Of a stretch of DNA of 64,000 bases, positions 50,349 through 61,334 are shown piece by piece. The stretch spans positions 1,054,001 to 1,118,000 of the forward strand of contig JAQQWL010000005.1 in NCBI GenBank assembly GCA_038363925.1. Direction: 5' to 3'. A model generated the notes under the pieces. The model was not told where the DNA came from. It did no database searches and saw only the letters and a program-made list of their open reading frames with translations. The DNA is from Apiospora phragmitis (lineage: Eukaryota > Ascomycota > Sordariomycetes > Amphisphaeriales > Apiosporaceae). Within the stretch, counting starts at the first letter, position 1, and the number at the start of each line of letters is the position of its first letter. A program made the translations under genes and the position numbers.

Positions 50349-52080
50349 GTTGGCGCGACGCAGTTTGCATAGACGGTGTCTTCGTCAAGATGTCTCAGAA
50401 GTAAGTACAAGAACTAGATGGTGTCTTCGTCGAGATGTGCCAGAAATTTAAGCACAAGACCAAGCGGGGTACGGTTAAATGGAACGCCATGAAGCGGCAG
50501 GCCACCGTGGTGGTTGTACAAGCAACGGCGGTGGCGCCAATCAGGGCCAGCCAAAGGCAGCATACTGACTGAACCCTGACATTAGGATCGTCCCTCACTA
50601 AGCATATGGAACAATAAAAGATCATTGAAAATTCAATTCTTTTATTACTAGGCCGACGTTTTGACGGCCTAGTAGCCTTGCTCGTTGGAGCGGAGGGGCC
50701 CGGCGCTGCGCTGCGCTGCGGGCTGGAAGGAGCGGCCGTCATCGTCCAGGCAGGTTTGCAGGTCGCCTAGGGCCGGCGGGCCTCCTCACCCCGCCGGGGC
50801 TTCCGACGAGGGAGCGGGCCCGTGGATCTCGAGGTTCGGGTGGTACATAGTGGGCTGCGATGACGAACGGGGGGAACTGGGACGCGTTGAAGGGGCTGGT
50901 TTCGGGGATGAAAACCCCCGATAAAGAGGGAGGAAGAGACGGTAAACTGATACTCTGCCTCACCCAGTTGGCCTGGCTCGACCTTTTAGGGATCATGAAG
51001 GGGATGGGATTGATACGCTGACTTGAAGAGGGGATACTGTCCCCGTTGTACCCTAGAGAAGGAGATGAGAGGTTCATCGGGCCAGGGAGCTATAGAGGAG
51101 AGGAGGTGAACTACATAGGCGCTTCAATAATTTTGCACGGCAAGCTTTGGTCGTGGTCGGTTTGTATCGGGGAGCTATTCCCAAGCTTTGAGGCAGTCGT
51201 ACCAAATCGTAGAGGGGAAGATTGAAGATGAAGGTTGCTCTGCGGGATGTAGTTGGGCCAAGTTACTCAGAATACAGTCTAGAAACTCTCCTATGTTGAT
51301 GTCTCCATCCTTCATTACCTACGATGACAATTGAACTAGCTAGCTAACACAGGGTTGAACCGATCTATCATGATAGCCAAAGCTCACGTCTCTCTATGCG
51401 GCCGAAAGTGCTTATGGCGATTCTGGACGATATCCAGTCGTCTCCTTTTCGAAGTAGTAGCCGGCCATCACCGCAACTTCACTTCTGCGCTGTGGTGCTA
51501 TCCACGCTGAGCCCACTTTCGACTGGGCTGGTACCAGCAGCGGGAGATGCCGAACAGATATCACCACGCCCCCCCCCTCCCCCTGCCATCGTATACTCCA
51601 CAAGGCGGGTCATCGCACGTTTGTCAAACGTGGTATAGATTACCTAGTTCATTGATTGCAGATGGGCTAAACTTTATTTTCATGACTCGTCTACTATTAC
51701 ATGGGTTTTAACTTGGATGCCAAGCAATAATGACCTGGCATGACAACCAGCCCATCTCAAAGTAGGGAACAGGGCATCTATTGCTAGTACAACCATACAT
51801 TGGGTACAGTATGTTATCCCTTTCCGCACTACGTAATCACAGGACCGAGTCAGCCGAAAAGCGATTTCCGTGATTGTACCCATATTGATTTGGGCCAAAT
51901 CTCTCAGTCGTAATGAATCCTTCCCAGGATGGCATCACAAAAGCGTATGGACTTGGAGGATATTAGAAGATGATGTTTCTCTGTGGCGACGGGCTTGGAA
52001 CTGTTCTCTTTCCATGTGACTTCATTCCCGTTGTCGCTCTACTGTCGTTATTGTTTGATCAATTGAGGTTCTAGACCAAG
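50349..52080. other. Intergenic region with short repeats
   Basis: No gene supported. It holds a direct repeat (GGTGTCTTCGTCAAGATG near 50375 and a near copy about 43 bp on), the perfect 10-bp inverted repeat TACTAGGCCG...CGGCCTAGTA at 50646-50674, and the promoter of the FAD oxidoreductase. Confidence 0.5.
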
Positions 52081-53517
52081 ATGAACAAGTTTCTCACATC
52101 CGCTCTGCTCGTCGGCTCGGCCGTCGTGAGCCCCATCTCGGCCGCGTGCATCAAGACCTACAACGGCTCCGCAACCGACGTCGACGTCGCCATCATCGGC
52201 GCCGGCGCCTCGGGCGTCTACGCCGCCGCGCGCCTGCTCGACAGCAACAAGACGGTCGTCGTGCTGGAGCAGAGCGACCGCATCGGGGGGCAGACCGAGA
52301 CCTACTACGACCCGACGACGGGCACGCCCGTCAACGTCGGCGTGAAAGTCTTCTCCAACACCACCGTCACCACCGACTTCCTCAAGCGCTTCGACTTCCC
52401 CATGGGCAGCCTCAACGTCGGCGAGACCCTGGCCACGGGCACTCAGTACGTCGACTTCGCCACCGGCCGCGTCCTGTCCAACTTCACCACCACCGACCCG
52501 GCCGCCCAGGCCGCCGCCATGCAGCGCTACGCCGCCGAGCTGGCCAAGTACCCCAACATCAAGTTCGGCTACAACCTGGGGCAGCCCGTGCCCGAGGACC
52601 TGGTCCTGCCCTTCGGCAAGTTCATGGAGAAGCACAACCTGACGGGCATGGCCCAGACCATGTTCGAGTTCAACTCGGGCTACACGCCGCTGCTCGAGAT
52701 CCCCGCCCTGTACATCCTCAAGTACCTCAACACCTACGAGCTCCAGTCCCTGCAGTCGGGCCAGTTCATCGTCGCCGCCAACGGCGACTCGACGACCCTC
52801 TACAAGAACGCCGCCGCGTTCCTCGGGTCCCGCGTCGTCTACGGCGTCCGCGACATGCACATCCACCGATCCTCCTCCGCAGCAAAGAACGGCACTGGTC
52901 CCATGACCATCACCATCGGCAACTCGACCACCGGCCCCCGCACGGTCCGTGCCAAGAAGCTCATCTTCGCAGCCGCGCCCACGCTCGATAACCTGCGCTC
53001 GACGGGCCTGGACCTGGACGCGACGGAGGCGGACCTGTTCGGCAAGCTGTCCGCCGGCGTCTTCTACTCGCTCGTCGTCGAGGGCACGGGTGTCGCCACC
53101 GCAAACCTGCGCAACCGTCACCCAGCCAACCCCTACGGCTTCCCGGACCAGCCCTTCATCTACTCGGTGATCCCGCTGCCCAAGACCCAGGGTCTCGCGC
53201 AGGTGCTGCTGGGCTCTGCCACGCCCCTGACCTCGGCGCAAGTCGAGGCGCGCGTGACTGCCGATATTGGGCGCCTACCCGCCTCGCTCCGCGGCAATTC
53301 AACCACCACGCCCAATGTCGTCGACATGGCTGCCCACACCTGGAACGTCATGGCGCCCGTCGAGGACATCAAGACCGGCTTCTACGATAGGTTGGAGGGG
53401 CTCCAGGGGCTCAAGAACACGTGGTACATCGGCGCAGCGTGGGCCACGCAGAGCAGCACCACCATTTGGGAGGGGCTGGAGCAGGAGTTCCTGCCCAAGC
53501 TGCTTGCTACCTTGTAA
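52081..53517 (+). CDS. Secretory FAD-dependent oxidoreductase (amine-oxidase fold), possible tailoring enzyme
   Basis: Intronless, 478 residues. A signal peptide (residues 1 to about 20, MNKFLTSALLVGSAVVSPIS) is followed by a Rossmann fold with VDVAIIGAGASGVYAAARLL and VVVLEQSDRIGGQTETYYD, the FAD-binding signature of the flavin amine oxidase/NAD(P)-binding 8 group. The C-terminal flavin-contact block is NTWYIGAAWATQSSTTIWEG. There are several N-glycosylation sites (for example NGSA, NTTV, NFTT, NGTG), fitting passage through the secretory pathway. Very GC-rich, like the PKS. From memory, some described diterpenoid-pyrone clusters include a flavin oxidoreductase of this kind acting after cyclisation, for example in tetrahydrofuran ring formation, and I infer the same here. 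An unrelated secreted oxidase is the alternative, since a HET gene lies between it and the PKS. Confidence 0.8.
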   Translation: MNKFLTSALLVGSAVVSPISAACIKTYNGSATDVDVAIIGAGASGVYAAARLLDSNKTVVVLEQSDRIGGQTETYYDPTTGTPVNVGVKVFSNTTVTTDFLKRFDFPMGSLNVGETLATGTQYVDFATGRVLSNFTTTDPAAQAAAMQRYAAELAKYPNIKFGYNLGQPVPEDLVLPFGKFMEKHNLTGMAQTMFEFNSGYTPLLEIPALYILKYLNTYELQSLQSGQFIVAANGDSTTLYKNAAAFLGSRVVYGVRDMHIHRSSSAAKNGTGPMTITIGNSTTGPRTVRAKKLIFAAAPTLDNLRSTGLDLDATEADLFGKLSAGVFYSLVVEGTGVATANLRNRHPANPYGFPDQPFIYSVIPLPKTQGLAQVLLGSATPLTSAQVEARVTADIGRLPASLRGNSTTTPNVVDMAAHTWNVMAPVEDIKTGFYDRLEGLQGLKNTWYIGAAWATQSSTTIWEGLEQEFLPKLLATL

Positions 53518-53931
53518 GGCTGTCGTGGGAGTGAGAAAACCAACTATCAGCATTGGAATTTGATACTCCTTCGTAATCTCTAGTGCATTAGTCATCGGGT
53601 CCTACGTGTACACCCACTCACTCAGTCGACATGATATATAATCTAATTGTATTAACATATATTATTGTGTCCCTCAAGCCACGTCTTATTCGTATACTAT
53701 AGGTATTAGGTTCTCCTCGGGATGGCCCAAGACACGGTACCAGGACAAAGGGTTCGGCACAACCCCGTGCGTTAGCTCGACCTTGCATGTGCATGTCACT
53801 TATCGGGAGAAAGGTTGGATATGGGTTTCCAATTAGTAACTATGAATTGTCACATGATATGTGCTCAGGTCTGTCTTCTTGCAAGCCAAGAATCGGGTAT
53901 CTAAGGTTCATTATCACCACCTCTCCTACAA
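53518..53931. other. Convergent intergenic region
   Basis: Lies between the 3' ends of the FAD oxidoreductase and the subtilase remnant; no gene is visible. Confidence 0.5.
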
Positions 53932-56900
53932 TCATGCTACAACCATGATCTCACGTCTCCACACCTCCCAGCCCTTGACCTTGCTCAGGTCGGCAAAGGG
54001 CCTTGAAGCTGCCACGCGCATACTGCAAAGAGTCATGGTCAGTCTCACTGTCGTTGGCCAGGAAGTTGGAGTTTTAGGGAAGGGTGTAAGTCAGCCACTC
54101 ACGTGTAATTGCCCGGAGCCATCATGCTCCCGTCCCGTTGGTCAAATGGCCGGTCCACCTGTAGAGGTAGTCGTTGCACGAAGCGAAGCCGTTGCAGGAA
54201 AGGGACCGAACCGGCGTATCGAGCGTGTTAGCCTTGATGACGGCCGGGTCGGTCAGGTCGAGGCTGGGGAGGTTCGAATAGGCGCCCGCCCACCGGGCTA
54301 CGGGGCCGACGAGGCCATTGGCGGCTGTCGGCGGGTATGTCCATTTGGACTCGTCCCAGTCAGAATCAAAGACCTGTATCATGGTAACAGATAGTATTTG
54401 TTACCGAATATGTTCCCCTCTTTCCCTCGAGTGGAATGAATCGTGCACAGCCAACATGATGGTACTACTTACGTCCCAGCGCAGTTCATGCACGCCCCAG
54501 TCAAGCATGCTAGACACTTTAAAGTAGTTGAAGGACTCGGCCTTCGAGTTGAAGTTATACCTGCGGAAGGGTGTCTGGTCAGCTTCGTTCGTTCAACTTT
54601 TGCCGATCCCAAATCAGAGGGACGGGAAAGGAGAGGCATGACATACATGGAATCTTCGTCGATGTCTTTCCAATTCGCGCCACCAAAACAAACCGGATAG
54701 CTCTTCTGGAAGACGTGCTTGTTCTCGTACAGACTGGAGGCCACGCCTGATGCAAGCTGTTAGTAATTGTGCTCCGGTACACATATGCAGTCACGGTGCC
54801 GGAGGGGAACCGCGGGGAGGTTTTATACATACCCATATATTGAACGGAGATTCGCTCCCCGTTGCTGCCGGCAATCTTCACCTTGCCACTGTAAAGAGGG
54901 ATGACGGTCGCGTTCCAGCCCTTGTTCTCGGGGTTGGCAAAAGTGACGCTGGTACGAAATTGTTAGCACATATCCTAATATTCAGGATTTAGGCAAACAT
55001 TATCCACTTAGGTGACCTTCTTAGTCTCTCCGGGCGCAATTGTAACGGTTTCGGGAAGCTCCACGTCAGGCACCATCTTCATGGGAACCATATTATCGAA
55101 AGTCTTGATGCCCCACGTGCCCCAAGTGGTGATGTAGGGGTCAAGGATCTCGAAGCCAGCGGCGGGCTCTAGCGTGAAGTCGTACGTGACCGCTTCGCGG
55201 CCGTGGTTCGTGATGGCCAGATCATGCCTCGGCTGGAATTTGGCCGTGTCGTTGAGGTGGAACCGGGTGTTGTCGAGCGTGGTGTTTGCGTAGAGTGTCA
55301 CGGCATCGACCAGGCCGCTACCCATCTGCACCGGCGGCGCCATGGAGTCGAGGTTCGTCGCGGTCTTGTTAAACCACTGCAGGGAGGAGCCGCTGGCGAC
55401 TACGCGGCGATGGAAGTCCTTGGCGACCTCGATCCCGCGCTCCTTGCGGCCGCCGAAGACGCCGGCGTAGAGCGCGGCGATGCCGGCAATGTACGGCGTG
55501 GAAATGGACGTGCCGCTCTGGACCATGTAGGTATTGTTGGACCAGGTGCTGAAGATGTTGCCACCGGGGGCGGCGACGTCGGGCTTCAGTTGCAGGTCGT
55601 ACGTAGCCACCCGTCCACTGAATTAGTCAAGCGTGTTTCCGATGGCGTCGGGTACGTCCCCCTCGCCGTCGGTGTGCGAGAAGTCGGCTGTCACGGTGGT
55701 GTTAGCTCGTAGAGCTTTCAGGATGGCGGCTCCAGCCTCGGCGGTGATGAGACCTAGTGTACTTTGCGGATTTGTGTTCGTGGGCGGGACAATGGCGCGG
55801 CCGTCATTGTAGAAGAGGACGTACTCGACGCCGTGGCTAAGATATTCGTCTGTTTCACCCTGTAGTTGCAGCCATGGCTGCGAGGCATAAGAGCGACAGT
55901 GTTGGTCATCCTAGGTGTGCCAGCAGGAAAGGGCTCGCACTCAGGGTCTACGTCTGGGTTGCTCGAGGTCACTTCAAATATCGGCCAGTCCTTGACAGAA
56001 ACAGGGAACTTATCATCGCCGACGTATCCGGAAAGCGTCGTGTTGAATACGCCGTCCAACGTGTAGGTCAGCTTGAATGGGGCAGCTAGGGCCACTTCGG
56101 CCTGGACGGAGGCGACGGCCAGGGAGCCCGAGCTAGACCCAGCGCCGATACCCATGAAAGCACCATTATTGCCGGCGCTGACGGTAACGATGACGCCGGC
56201 CTCAACAACGTGCGACACGACAACGGCCCAAGCAGTGTCGTCCCACCCGCCAGAGCTACCGTAGCTAGCAGTAATGACATCCATGCCATCCTTCTCAGCC
56301 ACCAGGAAGGCGCCGATGAGGCCGGCATCGTCAGAAGCCTCGCTGTTATCCGAGACTTTGTAGGCGTAGAGGGTTGCGTTGGGAGCGACACTGTTAAAGT
56401 TCTCACTGCCGCCTACAGGATCGGGATATTAGCTCAAATCTCGGGATACATCAGAAGTCCAAACGCTGGGAAACGATAGGTACTAACCACAATACCTGCT
56501 ACATGTGTTCCGTGGCCATCGTCGGGCAGACTAATGGGGTCGGCGTCGGGATTCTTTGTTTCATAGCCATTGGTCTCATAGTTAAAGTCGACGTCCCCGA
56601 CGAAATCCCAGCCTCCCTCGACCTTGAAGCCAGGTCCGAAGCCGCCGCCCAGAGCCGGGTGCTTGTACCAAACGCCGCCGTCGACAATGCCGACCTTGAC
56701 TCCCTTGCCGAGCACGCCGGCCTTGTGGAGCTTGTCGACGCCGGTGGCACGAAGGGTGCTGTACTCGACGGCCCGAACATCGTCGCTGAAGGACTGACGG
56801 TCCACGGGCTGTTCCATCATCACCCTGCGGTTGGGCCAGATGTTGGCGATGTGCGGCGCGGAAGCGTAGGAGGCGAAATCGTCCTCGCTATCCAGCTCTA

Positions 56901-57200
56901 CGGCTGCGCCGGTGAAGAGGGCCGAATCGTAGGATTTGATGACCTTCAGCGCCTTGTTGCTCAGGTCTCGAGCGCCCGAAGCACCCTGCGAGGAGATATT
57001 ATGAGACTCATGCTATATGATAAGCGGGACAGTGACAAGGGTCGTGCGGGAGAAACCTTTACATATTCAACAATTTATTGCTTGGGTATCTCACGTGCAC
57101 TGTCCGAGGCAGCTGGCTTAGGCGTGCCCGATGGAGGGCTCGCGCAGGCGACTCCTAGCACAAGGGAGGCAAGAACCGACTTGATGGCAAGAGCATGCAT
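53932..57200 (-). pseudogene. Subtilase (S8, secreted Vpr-like) pseudogene
   Basis: Remnant of a large secreted serine protease. The start at 57200 gives a signal peptide (MHALAIKSVLASLVLGVACA). All catalytic blocks are present: Asp in VGIVDGGVWYKHP, His in DDGHGTHVAGIV, Asn near AGNNGAFMG, Ser in SGTSISTPYIAGIAALYAG. A PA-like insert and a long C-terminal part with several exons follow, ending near 53932. Lesions: the phase of the first intron does not fit; one base is missing at 55861-55866; TAA replaces an expected Tyr codon at 55623-55625; a splice donor reads CTAAGT instead of GTAAGT at 55006-55011; one base is missing near 54127-54130. A nonsense codon plus a donor change are not typical indel errors, so I call it a pseudogene. 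Confidence 0.8.
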
Positions 57201-58090
57201 ATTGGAAATCTTGGGAGTCTTGGAGGGCTTGTGCAGGAGCAAGTCAAGACAGGAGTCGAGAAGACCACCAACTCCGTCATATACTTAACAGGAGGAATCT
57301 GCCGACGCAATGCCGAGGCCCAAGCAGGCACGTTGAATCTCTGCCATCGCTTTTCCCACTCCTTGGTCTCCGTCATGTCAGTTTGCATGTTGATGCAGGA
57401 ACATACTCGTATAGTTGGCTCCATATCGATACGATATAGCGACGGAAAAATCGGTGAATACGATGTTGGATGGCATGTTGAGCCGAGTCGGGCCTGATCC
57501 AGAACGATTGATCTTCCAGATTAGGCTCTTTGGCCGGTGCAGGGCTCAAATACGAGCCGGTTATAGTGGGATTTAAGGCTAAGTAGCATGGGGGTTAGCG
57601 CTACCTATGTACTATGCCCCCTGTAGAACGGGCAATTTTGATGCAACGGTCCACTAAATCTGCCAGCAGAGGCAGGTAAGAGGTGTGACAGGTCTATTGA
57701 TAGGTCATTCCCTCACTCCAAGTCCCCCCCTGTCATCTGTAATTCAATCTACATGCATGTCCAACGGTTTTTCCTTGATCCCACGAACCGCATCACGGTC
57801 CTTCGATGTGTCTTTCCCCAGTCTATGCCATCCACATTGGCACATAACGTCCCGTGACCAACCGACGATAGTATCGGACAATTGTCCACAATGGAAAGAG
57901 CACTGCCCGCGTGTTTGCCGGCCTACTGCCGAACTAGCGACAACGCCGAGAATTCGTATCGCCAGTTTATATAATACCTTCGGAGCTCAGCAGAGGATCC
58001 CAAATTTCGATTCCCTCTTGTCTTCACGCCAATCCAGCCCTTCAAAGTTGATCATCAGCCGGTTTCCGATCAATAACCTCTGCCATCATC
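57201..58090. other. Divergent intergenic region between two protease loci
   Basis: Upstream of both the subtilase remnant and the pepsin-like gene. No gene or notable repeat is seen. Confidence 0.5.
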
Positions 58091-59409
58091 ATGAAGGCCA
58101 ACTTACTTGTCTCGGCTGGTGCTGCCAGCGCCGCCATCCCCACGGTGCACATGCCGCTCAACTTGAAGTACGGCGCGGACAAGAAGGTGTCAACGGAACT
58201 GAAGCTGCCCTACTCTGACACCACCATCGAGGTCTGCTACGACCTGGGCAGCTCCGACTTCTGGATGTTCCGTCCCAACGCCATCCAGAACTGGGGCAAG
58301 AACTGCCTCCTCTGCCAGGGCATGTGCAACGTCACCGTCCCCGACGCCGGCACGTACGACCCCTCCAAGTCGGCCTCGGCCTCCGAGGTCGGGCCCTGGG
58401 ACGGCTTCTACGCCTATGGCGCCGGTGTGAGCAAGGCCTACAGCACCAACGGCGTCGTCAACGACACCTTCACCTTCACGAACGACGCCGGCTACGCCAC
58501 CGTCGTGCCCGACGTGCAGGTGGCCATGGCGTACTACCTGCAGCAACGCATCCTCGACCCCAAGGGCGAGTGCAGCCCGTGCCCAAGTACGACTACTCCA
58601 TCCTGGGCATCGCGCCCTACTACTCGTCCCCGGACCGCAACATCCAGAACACCACGGGCCCGGCCTTCCGCCACAACCTGCTGGAGCAGGGCCTCATCGA
58701 GAACACGGTGCAGTCGCTCTGGTACGAGAAGGCGCCCGCCACGATCGAAGACACCTACACGGGCTCCGGCCTGCAGGGCGGCATCGACCTGTCCAAGTTC
58801 GAGGGCCCGCTGGTCAAGATCCCCACCATCCCCGCCACCAACATCTCCTACGGCGCCGCGGGCTACTACACCATCCAGTCCAACCTGACCTTCGTGCAGG
58901 ATGGCGCCAAGGTCGAGATCCCCGTCGACCGCTCCTTGTACGATGAGGACGATACCAGCAACTACTGCCTCATCGACTCGGGCGCCGTCAGCGACGGTTT
59001 CCGCCCCATCGACCAGGACGGCTTCCTCAACGTCACGGGCCTGCGCTACAACCCGAAGCGGCCCAACCCGGGCCAAGTCCTGTCCTGGCCCGCTGCCTGC
59101 GACACCATCCCCACCGATGGCGAGCAGGCGTTCCTGCAGTACAGCTTCGCGGCGCTCGACGCCAAGTCGTCCATCGAGATCAACATGCCGCTGCGCGCGT
59201 ACGCCCGCCAGCAGGATCCCGTCGACACCGAGATCGGCTGGTGCACCATGAACATCTACCTCGGCAGCTGCCTCCTCGCCTCGCCCTTCTCGACCCGCGC
59301 CTTCTTCGCCGCCGACGACGAGCGCCTCGAGCTCGCTCTGGCCAAGGGCGGCGTGGCTGAGCGCGGCAGTGGTGTCGACTACGCGTACGTTGTGGACAGA
59401 ATTCCCTAA
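58091..59409 (+). CDS. Pepsin-like (A1) protease, one-base frameshift
   Basis: Predicted secreted aspartic-protease-like protein of about 439 residues, intronless. A weak signal-like N-terminus (MKANLLVSAGAASAAIPTVHM) leads to the first active-site block YDLGSSDFWMF (DLGS in place of DTGS). The second is YCLIDSGAVSDGF (DSGA). Two Cys pairs surround CLLCQGMC. The frame changes at 58573-58574: the upstream frame runs into unrelated Pro/Thr-rich sequence, while the next frame continues as KYDYSILGIAPYYSSPD. One missing C in a CC pair explains it. Both Asp residues remain, but the changed second positions raise doubt about normal activity. It may be a non-classical fungal A1 member. Downstream of the break the frame is clean to the stop. 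Confidence 0.75.
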
Positions 59410-60137
59410 ACAGGGAGTGATACCAATCTTTATGAATGCATAAATCTTTAGTTTACGATACCTAATGTAATTCCTTCGTCGTGTTCTATGCTTCCTTCTA
59501 GGCCTTCTGAGTGCTATTTTTACTTGCTTCGTGGATCCATTCCACCCCGTACGTCTTTGTGTTCTACTCAGCTATCGCAGCGGCTGCACTCGGGATTTTG
59601 CAGGGTAACGTCCCACTTGCTGGCTTGCGGGAAGGATGCGGCCAGATCGAAAAGTGGCCTTCCTCGGTTCGTCGCGCGTTCTCCACTCGTCGATCCTCAC
59701 GGTGGGTAATCAGTTCGAGCTTGCTCGGTCCATGAACCGTTCCTGGACCGATGGAACGGATAATCTGGATGCCAATGGCCGGCATAGGTGGATAGTCCTG
59801 CATATGATAGAGAATTCCTTGTTTAGGAAATTCAGTAGGGTTCAACTTGAGGAACACGCAAGCCAATTGAACCAATCTTCGCGAGCAGGAGATGTTATCG
59901 TGTACTCCACCTATCTCAAGTATGTAGATCTCGGCCACACAAACTCCGCATTGCTAACGCGCACGTAGATTATACGTCAAGATCACCCGGTCAGCCCGAG
60001 GCGTCAGTTAGTTATCTCTATCCGAAGCAGAATGTAGGAATTGTCTTTCTGAGACCTTGGTTGTGGGCGAACTCAAATCGTCCCCTCGAAGAGCCAGCCA
60101 CTCTGAGCTTAGGTTGGAGTCCCGGGTGATTGCTTAG
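59410..60137. other. Intergenic region
   Basis: Convergent 3' region; no supported gene. Confidence 0.5.
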
Positions 60138-61334
60138 TTACACCAGACTCAGAGCCTTGGCCGCCACCTCCCGCGCAGTCTCCTCTCGTATGCCCAATAA
60201 GTCGGCATCCGAGTCCTCCCTGTTAGAAGCTACCACACAGCGCGCTAACCCTTCCTCGTAGAGCTGCGCGATGAGCAGGTCGAGGATCCAACCCCCCGTC
60301 CCCGCCTGGTGCTTCTGCCGCCCGCCTTCGAGCAGGTCAGCCACCTTCTCGTGCGTGACGGTCCAGTGGTGTTCCGCAGTGGACTCGCTCCGGAAAGCCT
60401 CGAGCAGCTCGTTCTGGCAGGTCTTGATGGAGCGCGCCTTCACGGAGCGGTTGGCCGTCTCCGCGGGGTGGCGTAGCACGCCGACCACGGCTTGTCCGAT
60501 GCCCTCCAGGGTCGTGCCCGTGAAGTGCTCGGTGCCGGAGTCGTAGATGACCGCGGTGCGCTCCGCCACGTTGAACCCCATGCGCGGGAAGCGTCTCAAA
60601 GCCTGCATTGAGACAAGAAGTTAATTAACAAGCTAAGCAGTGACAACTGGCTCGTTGAATGGATCCAGTGCAGCAACAAGGAGATGGGCTGGTTGCGAAG
60701 AGGAAAGAAAAAGAGAGTAGACAAGAGAGAGAAAACGGAAATGGCGTACCCAGTCAATCGGATTCCCAATCGTCACGCCCGTCCAAGTAAACGCCGGATT
60801 CGCCTCGGCCTTCGCCCGCGCATGGTCCCAGGCGACATGCCGCCGCGCGCCGACCTCGACCATCTCCGGGTAGCTGCGCGGGTTCCCGCCCCAGCCGAAC
60901 TCGTTGACGACGAACCGCTGCACGCCCGCGGCCTCGGCGGCGTCGACGAGCGAGACCTCGTGCGCGATCGCGCCCGGGCCCAAGACGCTGACCGCGGCGT
61001 CGTGGCCCGCGAGCGCGGATGTCAGCTTCGCGACGTCGCCGTAGTCGGCCTGGACGACCGACCCCGCTCCTGCGGGGAAGTTGCTGCGCGTGGGTTTGGG
61101 GGGCGAGGAAGACGAGGACCCCCCAGCGGGTCGGGTGACGATGGTCACCTCGAACCCGGCTTGGATGAGAGCGGCGGTGATCGGGGCGCCGAAGTTGCCG
61201 GAGGCCTAGAATAGAGTGGGCGAGTCAGTTCATTTCATCGTTGTGGACATGGTTCAGCTTTCCTTCTACTGCGGCAACGGAGTTAGCAGGCAAATACTTA
61301 CACCAAAGACAGCGACTTTGCGAATCGAAGACAT
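60138..61334 (-). CDS. NmrA/isoflavone reductase-like NAD(P)-binding protein
   Basis: Atypical short-chain reductase family. Three exons: 61302-61334, 60750-61205 and 60138-60602, with GT-AG introns of 96 and 147 bp, giving 317 residues in frame. Start MSSIRKVAVFG, completed by ASGNFGAPITAALIQAG, the GxxGxxG-type dinucleotide motif at the extreme N-terminus. TIVTRP follows at the end of beta-2, then GPGAIAHEVSLVDAAEAAGV and QRFVVNEFGWGGN, typical of the NmrA-like branch. There is no SDR Tyr-x3-Lys. It may be a redox sensor or a reductase acting on small phenolics. It is outside the core cluster and has no obvious link to it. Confidence 0.88.

Noticed and set aside
52048..53241. 397-residue open frame on the minus strand
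   Set aside because: Exact antisense shadow of the GC-rich FAD oxidoreductase gene; its composition is Gly/Val/Ala/Arg-rich as expected of a shadow.
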